The notes under the pieces were generated by a model. The model was given only the letters and a program-made list of their open reading frames with translations, made no database searches and was not told the DNA's origin. This document shows, piece by piece, positions 14,282 to 21,071 of a stretch of 21,071 bases of DNA. Every line of letters begins with the position of its first letter. Position 1 is the first letter of the stretch. Where the stretch lies: positions 1 to 21,071 of the forward strand of contig CAZVGZ010000045.1 in assembly GCA_964627605.1 (NCBI GenBank). The letters run 5' to 3'. Position numbers and translations under genes: made by a program. Source of the DNA: CAZVGZ01 sp964627605. GTDB lineage: Bacteria; Latescibacterota; MWCZ01; CAZVGZ01.

Positions 14282-15370
14282 ATGCACTACGATTTTCACG
14301 TACCCACCGCCATCAGATTTGGCGAAGACTCGATTAGGCTGTTGCCGCAGTTGGAGGATGTCAGGGGAAAGCGGTGTCTTCTCCTCACATATCCAGGGTT
14401 CGACGACCCCGACCTGATCGCCGCACTGCACGTCAGCAGCAGCTTTTTTGTCCGCTCAGATGCCTTTGAGGAGAACCCATCTCACGGGTTGGTGAGAGCG
14501 TTGGGCCAGCACGTTGTCGCCGACGAGATTGAGACCATTATCGCCATCGGCGGAGGCAGCACCATCGACTCGGCGAAGGGCGCGTCCTGGTTCGCCGCCA
14601 ATCCGCACTATGGCGAAGACGGTGCCGAAGGGCCGCTTACTGATCCCACTGCCAAGATAGTCGCCGCACCCACCACAGCAGGTACAGGGAGCGAGGTCTC
14701 ACCGTTCGTGGTGCTAACCGACTCCGCCCACCACAGAAAAACCTCTGTTAAACACATGGGTCTAGCCCCTTCGGTCGCTCTCTGCGATCCAGCGCTTACC
14801 GTCTCAATGCCGCGATCTGTTACCGCCGACACTGGTATCGACGCGGTGTCTCACGCTGTTGAGGCCTACCTGTCATCACTCTGCCACGGATTCCTGGACG
14901 ATCTCAGCGTCGGTGTATTCCGTACGGTCCACACAAACCTGCCAAGAGTTCTCAGCGACCCCAACGACATGATCTCCAGAGGCAAAATGCTGTCTGCGGC
15001 TGTTGAAGGCGGCTTGGTTTTGGCAGCGTGCGGAACAGTGATAATCCACGCGGTGGGGTACAGAATAAACGAGACCATCCACGTCCCGCATGGCCGCGTC
15101 AACGCGATGCTGATGCCAGCATATATTGAGTTCTTGGTAGACAAGGGCGTCAGTCGAGCCTCAGAGATTGAGGAGCTGTTCGGTGGGAGTCTGAAGGGCT
15201 TCACAGAGAGCTGCAGGCTGCCGTCGTCAGTGCCTACCAGCGGTGTCACCGATGATGACATTGAAAACTGGGTCGAAGGCGCGATGGCTACCTACGGCCT
15301 CCCCAACTGCATTGCCCCGCTGTCTGAGGCCGATGTAAGGACGATCATTGCGAACGCGATGGCGGCGTAG
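14282..15370 (+). CDS. Iron-containing (group III) alcohol dehydrogenase
   Basis: From ATG 14282 the protein is 362 residues, close to the usual 380. It has FGEDSIRLLPQL near 13-24, the NAD-binding IGGGSTIDSAKG (89-100), PTTAGTGSEVSPFVVL (130-145) and the metal ligands D187, H191, H256 and H270 (GIDAVSHAVEAY, IIHAVGYR, VPHGRVNAML). The family oxidises alcohols or reduces aldehydes with NAD(P), for example maleylacetate, glycerol or short alcohols; the substrate here is not evident. A TTG at 14225 would extend it into the GH4 relic, but the extension has no family match. The C-terminal region (about 295-330) is shorter than usual but in frame. Confidence 0.88.
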   Translation: MHYDFHVPTAIRFGEDSIRLLPQLEDVRGKRCLLLTYPGFDDPDLIAALHVSSSFFVRSDAFEENPSHGLVRALGQHVVADEIETIIAIGGGSTIDSAKGASWFAANPHYGEDGAEGPLTDPTAKIVAAPTTAGTGSEVSPFVVLTDSAHHRKTSVKHMGLAPSVALCDPALTVSMPRSVTADTGIDAVSHAVEAYLSSLCHGFLDDLSVGVFRTVHTNLPRVLSDPNDMISRGKMLSAAVEGGLVLAACGTVIIHAVGYRINETIHVPHGRVNAMLMPAYIEFLVDKGVSRASEIEELFGGSLKGFTESCRLPSSVPTSGVTDDDIENWVEGAMATYGLPNCIAPLSEADVRTIIANAMAA

Positions 15371-15420
15371 CAGACCGACCACAGTGGCATTTTGGAAAAG
15401 TCTACCACAGGGAGCGAATC

Positions 15421-16428
15421 GTGATTACTCGTGTGGTTGTCGCGCACACGAAGGAAGGTGTTAATCTCAGCAGCGTGAGCATTCCCGATCTTGGCGACTC
15501 AGACGTCCTCGTTCACACAGTCTACTCCGCGATAAGCACCGGGACAGAGCGGTGGGTGATCTCAGGACAGTTTCACGCCCCTGGCGAACCGCCGATGGCC
15601 CATCCGCTGGTCCCTGGTTACCAAAAAGTCGGCACGGTCATGGCGGTGGGCAGCGATGTCAAAGACCTCTCAATCGGGCAGTGGGTTTTCGCCACCAGTT
15701 CGATGATGGATGACCCAAACGCAAGCCGGGGTTGGGGTGGCCACATAGAGCACTCAGTGCAGCACCAGAACGAGGTGATCCCGCTCCCGGCTGACATCGA
15801 CCCGATGGCCGCCGCTGGTCTGGTATTGACCCAGGTCGGTTTCAACGGCGGTTCCAGACCTCCGGTCAACGATGGGGACAGAGCGATAGTCGTTGGAGAT
15901 GGCTTGGTAGGTCAGTGGCTTGCTCAGACCCTGCGCCACCGAGGTGCGCATGTCGTTCTTGTGGGCCGCCGACCCGACAGGTTGGCGCTGGCGGAAAAGT
16001 ATTCCGCCGACGTAGTGGCGAACAGTCACGACACATCATTGGAAGAGGTCGCGGCGGAGCACGGGCCGGACGGTTTTGCCATCATTGGGGATACCGTGGG
16101 CACCGCTGAGAGTGTCGAGAGTCTGTTGCGTTTGGTGGGGCATAACGGCAACCTGATTCTGAACGGCTACTATCGCGAGGGCCAGCATCTGCTGAGCATC
16201 AATCAGCTTCACGGCAGAGAGGTTACAGTTCACAGTCCATCGGGATGGAGCAGGGACAGGCTGACCGCTACGCTCGAGTTGGTGGCCGCTGGCGCTCTTA
16301 AAACCAGCGAACTAACGACGCACATCTTCGATGCAGAAGCCGCGTCCGACGCCTACGATCTGGTACTAAACAAACCCGAACCGTTTTTGGGGATAGTAAT
16401 CAAATGGCGTGAACCACCAGGAGTATAG
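15421..16428 (+). CDS. Medium-chain dehydrogenase, zinc-less, BchC-like
   Basis: The 335-residue protein has the MDR layout: GroES-like N-terminal half (YSAISTGTERWVISGQF, then HPLVPGYQKVGTV) and a Rossmann half with GDGLVGQWLAQ (about 160-170) followed by VGRRPDRLALAEK. The catalytic-zinc Cys is replaced (STGTE) and the usual GHE motif reads GYQ, so no catalytic zinc site can form. The structural Cys lobe is also absent. Relatives include BchC-type and other uncharacterised oxidoreductases with this STGTE-GYQ signature. Start GTG 15421 has GGGAG at good spacing. The next gene begins two bases after the stop codon, so the two are an operon. Confidence 0.82.
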   Translation: MITRVVVAHTKEGVNLSSVSIPDLGDSDVLVHTVYSAISTGTERWVISGQFHAPGEPPMAHPLVPGYQKVGTVMAVGSDVKDLSIGQWVFATSSMMDDPNASRGWGGHIEHSVQHQNEVIPLPADIDPMAAAGLVLTQVGFNGGSRPPVNDGDRAIVVGDGLVGQWLAQTLRHRGAHVVLVGRRPDRLALAEKYSADVVANSHDTSLEEVAAEHGPDGFAIIGDTVGTAESVESLLRLVGHNGNLILNGYYREGQHLLSINQLHGREVTVHSPSGWSRDRLTATLELVAAGALKTSELTTHIFDAEAASDAYDLVLNKPEPFLGIVIKWREPPGV

Positions 16429-16430
16429 GT

Positions 16431-17402
16431 GTGGCAAAAGAAATGCGAGCTCTACAGATAACAGCGCCAGGCGAGGCGCAGATCGTAAACGTTGAGGTTC
16501 CGACTCCTCCGCCTGGTGAAGTCCTGGTCAGGGTCGAAGCGGTCACGATCTGCACTCAGTGGGACCTCACAATGCTCGCTGGCAAGGACATTTTTGAACG
16601 GCCCGACTACCCCAAATACCCGATCCAGGTCGGCGTCCCTGGGCACGAGATGTCCGGCGTGGTTGTTGACGTCGGCCCTAAGAGCAGTTGGTGCCAGGAT
16701 GGTGACCGGGTAGCAGCCTGGAGTTCCAGAGGATCGCAGCGAAAGGGGCGAATGGGCTACTATGCCGAATATGCGGCGATCCCAGTCGAGGACCTAATGG
16801 TAGCGCCAGACCATCTGTCGTTTGAAGAGATCGCGCCCCTGGAGCTGGCGATGTGTGTGGCGGCGTCGATAAGGCAGGCAGGGGATCTAGCTGGCAAACG
16901 TGTTGCCGTCGGTGGTGCAGGCCCCGCAGGGCTGTTTGCGATTCAGATGGCCCGGACGCTGGGCGCGAAGCGAGTCGTCGCATTTGACCCGCAAGAGTCT
17001 CGACGGTCACTGGCGACAGAGTTGGGAGCAGAGGTCGCCTATGACCCCACGTCTGACGACTCCGCGGCTCTGGGCGACCGCGACTTCGATGTAGCGTTCG
17101 AGTGTTCAGGCGTCGCTGCATCGGCCCAGAACTTGATGCGCGTCACGTCTGGTGGCATCCATCTGTTCGGTGTGGTCCACGGTACTATCGGCTTCAAAAC
17201 GGACCACTGGGGCCGCAACGTCGCCCTTCACGGCTATCCCGGCCACAACTACGAATCCGCAGAGATGGCGATGGCGCTTATCTCCTCAGGCGCAGTGAAG
17301 ACCAGGCCCATCGTGAACAGGACAGTCGGCTTCGAAGACTACCTCGAAGGGATCGAATCCCTCAAAGATGGCTCTGCCGCAAAACTTTGTGTAGTGCCTT
17401 AG
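16431..17402 (+). CDS. Zinc-type medium-chain alcohol dehydrogenase
   Basis: The 323-residue protein keeps the catalytic-zinc set: C41 (ICTQWD), H72-E73 (GHE) and a candidate third ligand C142. It lacks the four-Cys structural zinc lobe and has RGSQRKGRMGYYAEY in its place. The Rossmann motif GGAGPAG lies near 161-167, and DVAFECSG and HLFGVVHG follow. It likely oxidises a polyol, sugar or secondary alcohol with NAD(P). Start GTG 16431 with AGGAG eight bases upstream, overlapping the end of the preceding dehydrogenase gene. Together with that gene and the iron-type dehydrogenase it forms a three-dehydrogenase run, perhaps successive steps or paired interconversion of one substrate. Confidence 0.88.
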   Translation: MAKEMRALQITAPGEAQIVNVEVPTPPPGEVLVRVEAVTICTQWDLTMLAGKDIFERPDYPKYPIQVGVPGHEMSGVVVDVGPKSSWCQDGDRVAAWSSRGSQRKGRMGYYAEYAAIPVEDLMVAPDHLSFEEIAPLELAMCVAASIRQAGDLAGKRVAVGGAGPAGLFAIQMARTLGAKRVVAFDPQESRRSLATELGAEVAYDPTSDDSAALGDRDFDVAFECSGVAASAQNLMRVTSGGIHLFGVVHGTIGFKTDHWGRNVALHGYPGHNYESAEMAMALISSGAVKTRPIVNRTVGFEDYLEGIESLKDGSAAKLCVVP

Positions 17403-17499
17403 AGCGCCAAGAAGAAACCAGGCCCCACTCTACTGATAAATGTCGGGTCTCGCAACGCTTCCTACTCTGTTCACGGCCCTCGGTCACTACTCCGCAAAC

Positions 17500-17919
17500 G
17501 GAAATATGCCGGCATATCCTCGCGCATTCGAGACAAACCACACAGTCTCCCGCCTTGGGATATATGACGACGTGTTCTTGCGCGTCGCACCACTCCTCAA
17601 ATTTTTTGTGAGCCAGCGGATTGAGATGAGGTGGCTCTGAGCGATGTCCGTTCTTCGCATACTTGAGATGCCCCAAACCAGGGGCGTTGTCCTGTAGGTA
17701 GAACGTGGTGTTTATCGCGAAAGGCGGTACCGCCAATCTGTGATTCTCCGCCTCGCGCTTCTCGTTCCAGTAGCCTTAGAAATCCATGTGCCACTCCTGC
17801 TCCCTGGCATTGTCTAGTCTTGTTTCCAGATTGGTGGCTTCCTGCTTGGTGAGCACACCCTCCACTAGCACAAAACCGTCGCGCTCCAGTTTATCCATCA
17901 TTTTTTCGGCATCTGCCAT
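17500..17919 (-). pseudogene. Phytanoyl-CoA dioxygenase (PhyH) family relic
   Basis: On the minus strand, ATG 17919 (with AAGGGGATGA upstream) gives a typical PhyH N-terminus, LERDGFVLVEGVLTKQEA. A deletion of perhaps 60-80 codons follows, after about residue 42, and then WHMDF, the His-x-Asp iron-binding motif (17790-17782). A TAA at 17778-17776 comes next. The same frame goes on with GYWNEKREAENHRLAVPPF, AINTTFYLQDNAPGLGHL, NGHRSEP and VVIYPKAGDCVV. Beyond ~17536 the match fades: the distal His and the 2-oxoglutarate-binding Arg are not found in order, so the 3' limit given here is approximate. These are Fe(II)/2-oxoglutarate oxygenases, abundant in Poribacteria-like genomes. The product cannot be functional. 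Confidence 0.75.
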
Positions 17920-18094
17920 CTATCATCCCCTTGGACCAGCGTTATTGTAAAAAAACCGGCGACCGCCGAGCTTGATGTTTTCCACCACCTCTGGTCAAGT
18001 CCAGCGGGTCCAGCAAGACACGCTTGGCCAAAGGCTGCCAAGCCGTGATATTATGAGTGCAGACGGTTCCCCGCGATGAAGAAAAGAGGTCATT

Positions 18095-20467
18095 GTGCGC
18101 ACAATAGCCGACGAATTGACCACAAAGGCGGTTTCGTCGGCGCTGTTTGCAGCCATTCTGAACTTGGGAGGTGTCTCTGCCGCCCCAACTGGTCAAGTCA
18201 GTGGCCGGATCACCGACCAGCAGACCGGCGAACCGTTGATAGGGGCGTATGTGACGGTGGAGGGGATGCGCCTGGGCGGGGTCGCTGATGGCAACGGGAA
18301 CTACCTGATCGAGCGGATACCAGCCCGTCGACATCGGCTTGTCGGTCGGATGATCGGCTATCAAGACGAGATACTACGTGCGGTAAGGGTTATCGCGGAC
18401 TCGACCATCGTCCTGGATATCTCCCTGCAAGCTCACGATATTTCCTTGGAAACTGTGACTGTCACCCGCAGGCGGGCTGCTTCCCTTAGAGAAGAGCAGC
18501 GACCGAGTGTGCGCATCATCCGTGGCGGGGATGTCAAGAAAATGGCGGGAGGTGCCGAGGATCTGTTTCGCGCTATTCAAGCCATGCCTGGAGTCGTTGC
18601 GAGGGCCGATTACGCCAGTCAGTTCTATGTGCGCGGTGGCACGCCAGACCAGAACCTGATTCTCGTTGATGGCGTTGAGGTGTTTAACCCTTACCGTCTG
18701 AAGCTGTTGGGCGGCCCCATCAGCATGTTCAACCCCGATGTAGTCGATCATGTCGAACTGCTGCCTGGCGGTTTTCCCGCTAACTATGGCGACAAGATGG
18801 CGTCTGTTTTGGTGGTTGACAACAAGGAGGGTGATCGTTTTCAGCATCGATTCAAAGGCAGCGCCAGCCTGATCGATATGCGCGGTTTCGTCGAAGGACC
18901 ACTGCCGCGCTCCGAAGGCGATGGTTCATGGCTCATCGCTGGTCGCCGCACCTACTACGACCTGTTGTTAAACAACTTAGACTCGCTGCCCAAGGGAACG
19001 GTGCTCCCATATTTCCGGGATGTGCAGGGCAAATTGGTATACGATCTATCTCCCACTCAAAAAGTGACCCTGAACGTGTTGGACTCCAGAGAGGGAACCG
19101 AGCTCAAAGAGTTGGAAGCCGAGGAGGGGGATGACGACGAATTTTTCGGCGATGACGAAGACTTCAGTCTTTCCATCGAGCTCGACAATCGGCTGTATAG
19201 CGTTGGATGGGTTACGGCGATTTCAGACGTGACGCTTTCAGATCTGACGCTCTCTCGTTTTGACGACACCTGGGCGCTGGGCGTCGAATCTACGGATGAG
19301 TCCATCGACTTTGAGATCGAGATGCGCAAGCTGGCAATCGACGAAGATATCCTGCACATCGCCTCCCGTGAGCATTCGCTTCAGGGAGGGCTGTCAATTG
19401 CCGATCAGATCACCGACATCACGGTCGAGTTAAATCAGGACTCTGAAAAATTCTATGAAGACAACCCAGACGACCGGCGCGAAGACGACCAAGCCATCGT
19501 CCACCGCAAATTCCGTTTCCAGAACGCCGCCACCCTCACATCGGCCTACGTTCAGGACGAGTGGAAGCGGTTCGCTCCGGTGTTCAGAGCGCTCGCTGGC
19601 TGTCGCGTTGACCATTCGACATTCACCCGTGAGACGGTCTTTAGCCCACGTCTATCAATGACCTACATGCTGAGGGACGATCTAGCGCTTAGGGCAGGTT
19701 GGGGTTACTTCCATCAGGCGCCGAACTTCGTGTCCCTGTTTGAGCGGTTTGAAAGACAGATCGAATGGAACATTTTTGAGACCGTTACTCTTGGTACCGA
19801 GAAGGCGATCCACTATTTGGGGGGTTTGGAGTGGGACGCTGGAGGCGAGTACACGGCAAAAGTGGAGGGCTACTACAAGTCGCTAGATCACCTGGTGGTG
19901 CTGACCGACTCTACACACAACAACATCCCCAACAACTCTGGCTCAGGGTTCGCCAGCGGTCTTGAGCTGTTTTTTCAGAAAAAGCCATCGGACAGTTCCA
20001 GATTGTCTGGTTGGATCAGTTATTCGCATTCGTTTACCAAGGAAAAGACACCTGAGAAGGATCTCTATTTCCGCGATTTTGATCAGCGACACACCCTAAA
20101 CGTCGTAAGCCGTTTGAGGTTGACCAAGCGCATATCCATTGACGTGACATACGGTTACGGAAGCGGCTTTCCCTGGACGCCGGTGGTTGAAGATGAGGCT
20201 GGAAACCCCGTGTTTGATGACGAGGGGGAGATGGTTTGGGCTAAGACCAATTCAGCGCGGAATCCGGTCTACAAGCGGCTGGATGTACGAGTGGAATGGG
20301 AGCGCAAACTTGGAGAGGGACGGAGTATTCTGTTCTATTTTGAGATAATAAACCTTCTCAACCGCAGAAACGTCTACGAATACTACTGGGACAACGACTA
20401 CTCCACCAGACTCGTCAGCTACATGCTCCCGGCGATGCCGTTCTTCGGTATCCGATTGGAGTTGTGA
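18095..20467 (+). CDS. TonB-dependent outer-membrane receptor with carboxypeptidase-regulatory-like N-domain
   Basis: The 790-residue protein has an N-terminal signal-like segment (about 11-30, ending VSAAP). Next is a CarboxypepD_reg-like beta domain (about 33-115: VSGRITDQQTGEPLIGAYV, GNYLIERIPARRHRL). The plug domain follows (about 150-240: LFRAIQAMPGVV, FYVRGGTPDQNLILVDGVEVFNP), then a beta barrel ending FFGIRLEL. Such receptors import iron chelates, corrinoids or glycans using TonB energy. A very acidic insert (EAEEGDDDEFFGDDEDF, about 342-358) lies in the barrel, probably in a loop. GTG 18095 is preceded by AGAGG at good spacing. No SusD-like partner or TonB gene is in view, so the ligand is unknown. 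The 18-nt barrel 3' end is followed by 178 bp with no recognisable gene. Confidence 0.93.
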   Translation: MRTIADELTTKAVSSALFAAILNLGGVSAAPTGQVSGRITDQQTGEPLIGAYVTVEGMRLGGVADGNGNYLIERIPARRHRLVGRMIGYQDEILRAVRVIADSTIVLDISLQAHDISLETVTVTRRRAASLREEQRPSVRIIRGGDVKKMAGGAEDLFRAIQAMPGVVARADYASQFYVRGGTPDQNLILVDGVEVFNPYRLKLLGGPISMFNPDVVDHVELLPGGFPANYGDKMASVLVVDNKEGDRFQHRFKGSASLIDMRGFVEGPLPRSEGDGSWLIAGRRTYYDLLLNNLDSLPKGTVLPYFRDVQGKLVYDLSPTQKVTLNVLDSREGTELKELEAEEGDDDEFFGDDEDFSLSIELDNRLYSVGWVTAISDVTLSDLTLSRFDDTWALGVESTDESIDFEIEMRKLAIDEDILHIASREHSLQGGLSIADQITDITVELNQDSEKFYEDNPDDRREDDQAIVHRKFRFQNAATLTSAYVQDEWKRFAPVFRALAGCRVDHSTFTRETVFSPRLSMTYMLRDDLALRAGWGYFHQAPNFVSLFERFERQIEWNIFETVTLGTEKAIHYLGGLEWDAGGEYTAKVEGYYKSLDHLVVLTDSTHNNIPNNSGSGFASGLELFFQKKPSDSSRLSGWISYSHSFTKEKTPEKDLYFRDFDQRHTLNVVSRLRLTKRISIDVTYGYGSGFPWTPVVEDEAGNPVFDDEGEMVWAKTNSARNPVYKRLDVRVEWERKLGEGRSILFYFEIINLLNRRNVYEYYWDNDYSTRLVSYMLPAMPFFGIRLEL

Positions 20468-20645
20468 GGTAAGGGTCAAGGACAAGCAGGAGGTGTCAGG
20501 TTCTCGGTACCCGGCCCCATCCCGATAGGATTGGATCGAGGCGCGAACAGGAAACCAGGTGCATTCTTGCATCGCATACGATTCGATCTTCGAACTAAGT
20601 CATCGCCAGAACCGCCAATCGACATTGACCTTTGCGGCCAGTTCG

Positions 20646-21071
20646 TCACACGTCCTTCATCGACAGCGATATTCTTCCGCGATCAAGATCAACATCCATC
20701 ACTTTGACTTTGACCTGCTGCCTTACCTGAACCACATCCGACGGGTGTTTTACGAACTTGTCGGCTAGCTGACTGATATGCACCAGACCGTCCTGGTGGA
20801 CCCCCACATCCACGAAAGCACCAAAGTTTGTGACGTTGGTGACCAGTCCGTTAAGGATCATGCCTGTCGTCAGGTCTGAGATGGCATCGACACCAGAGGC
20901 GAACTCAAACACTTCGAACGTCTCTCGTGGGTCACGCCCCGGTTTTTCCAACTCAGCCAAAATATCGGTCAGTGTCGGCAATCCCAAATCGGCGGTGACA
21001 TACTTCGCGGGATCGATTCGCTTCCTGTTTTCTTCGCTCCCCATCAGTTCGCCGACTGAACAGCCTATCCC
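20646..21071 (-). CDS. tex: Tex-like transcription accessory protein, C-terminal part (5' end beyond right edge)
   Basis: The frame is open to the window edge. Its first residues (VGELMGSEENRKRIDPAKYV) and then LGLPTLTDILAELEKPGRDPR match the helical region just before the S1 domain in Tex/YhgF proteins. The S1 domain is complete: GLVTNVTNFGAFVDVGVHQ, DGLVHISQLADKFV, and VKVMDVDLDRGRISLSMKDV at the C-terminus. Tex binds RNA and acts in transcription. Normal Tex proteins are about 720-780 residues, so only the last 142 codons are here. It is convergent with the TonB-dependent receptor. Confidence 0.93.
   Translation of the reverse strand, partial: GIGCSVGELMGSEENRKRIDPAKYVTADLGLPTLTDILAELEKPGRDPRETFEVFEFASGVDAISDLTTGMILNGLVTNVTNFGAFVDVGVHQDGLVHISQLADKFVKHPSDVVQVRQQVKVKVMDVDLDRGRISLSMKDV

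Noticed and set aside
17504..17517. A 14-bp perfect palindrome, ATATGCC/GGCATAT, as an operator.
   Set aside because: It lies inside the decayed C-terminal part of the PhyH relic, with no gene start nearby; chance is the better reading.
17362..17736. A 124-codon minus-strand frame taken as an independent gene.
   Set aside because: Its first part is the in-frame continuation of the PhyH relic after the TAA; the rest runs into the 3' end of the opposite-strand dehydrogenase without any family match.
1..21071. CRISPR arrays, tRNA or rRNA genes, transposases and prophage genes.
   Set aside because: Reading both strands I saw no regularly spaced repeats, no cloverleaf with a T-loop consensus, and no transposase, integrase or phage structural motifs.

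Overview
The window reads as a piece of a Gram-negative bacterial chromosome of middling GC content. It carries a TonB-dependent receptor, a membrane-anchored multihaem cytochrome c, and intact core genes (argJ, apt, a tex-like gene). The mix of a DUF4838 protein, a URO-D family protein, a phytanoyl-CoA dioxygenase relic, GH4 and GH57 relics and several medium-chain dehydrogenases resembles what is known from Poribacteria or Latescibacteria-like marine and sponge-associated bacteria. That taxonomic reading is inference; there is no rRNA or tRNA here to test it.

Layout. 1-563 (-): 5' part of a multihaem cytochrome c resembling the hydroxylamine-oxidoreductase-like octahaem family, running off the left edge. 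564-886: non-coding, with two perfect inverted repeats. 887-2578 (-): DUF4838 protein. 2800-3687 (+): ferritin-like/VIT1 fusion transporter. 3716-4273 (+): DinB-family gene broken by an amber codon. 4445-5449 (+): MetE-C-like methyltransferase. 5523-6325 (+): GH57 gene with a large internal deletion. 6369-7568 (+): argJ. 7712-8525 (+): zinc alcohol dehydrogenase with three lesions. 8738-11159 (-): a tight cluster acylphosphatase - apt - archaeal-type phosphopantothenate synthetase - coaX-like kinase. 11254-12168 (+): RmlD-like NAD(P) reductase. 12291-12773 (+): Tat-signal Rieske gene with two in-frame stops. 12914-17402 (+): URO-D protein, GH4 relic, iron-type alcohol dehydrogenase and two medium-chain dehydrogenases, an apparent catabolic operon. 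17500-17919 (-): phytanoyl-CoA dioxygenase relic. 18095-20467 (+): TonB-dependent receptor. 20646-21071 (-): C-terminal part of a Tex-like S1 RNA-binding protein, cut by the right edge.

Two things stand out. First, a gene of the archaeal coenzyme A route (4-phosphopantoate--beta-alanine ligase) lies directly upstream of a bacterial type III pantothenate kinase homologue. That homologue has lost the conserved Asp of its Asp-Ala-Gly-Thr-Ala motif. The pair suggests a mosaic CoA pathway in which the CoaX homologue may act on something other than pantothenate. Second, six recognisable genes in 21 kb are broken by nonsense codons, frameshifts and large internal deletions, while the genes between them are intact. 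This looks like recent, ongoing gene loss of the kind seen in host-restricted lineages. One of the broken genes, the Rieske protein, has its UGA exactly at a cysteine position and a small hairpin at SECIS-like distance, so a selenocysteine reading is worth excluding formally.
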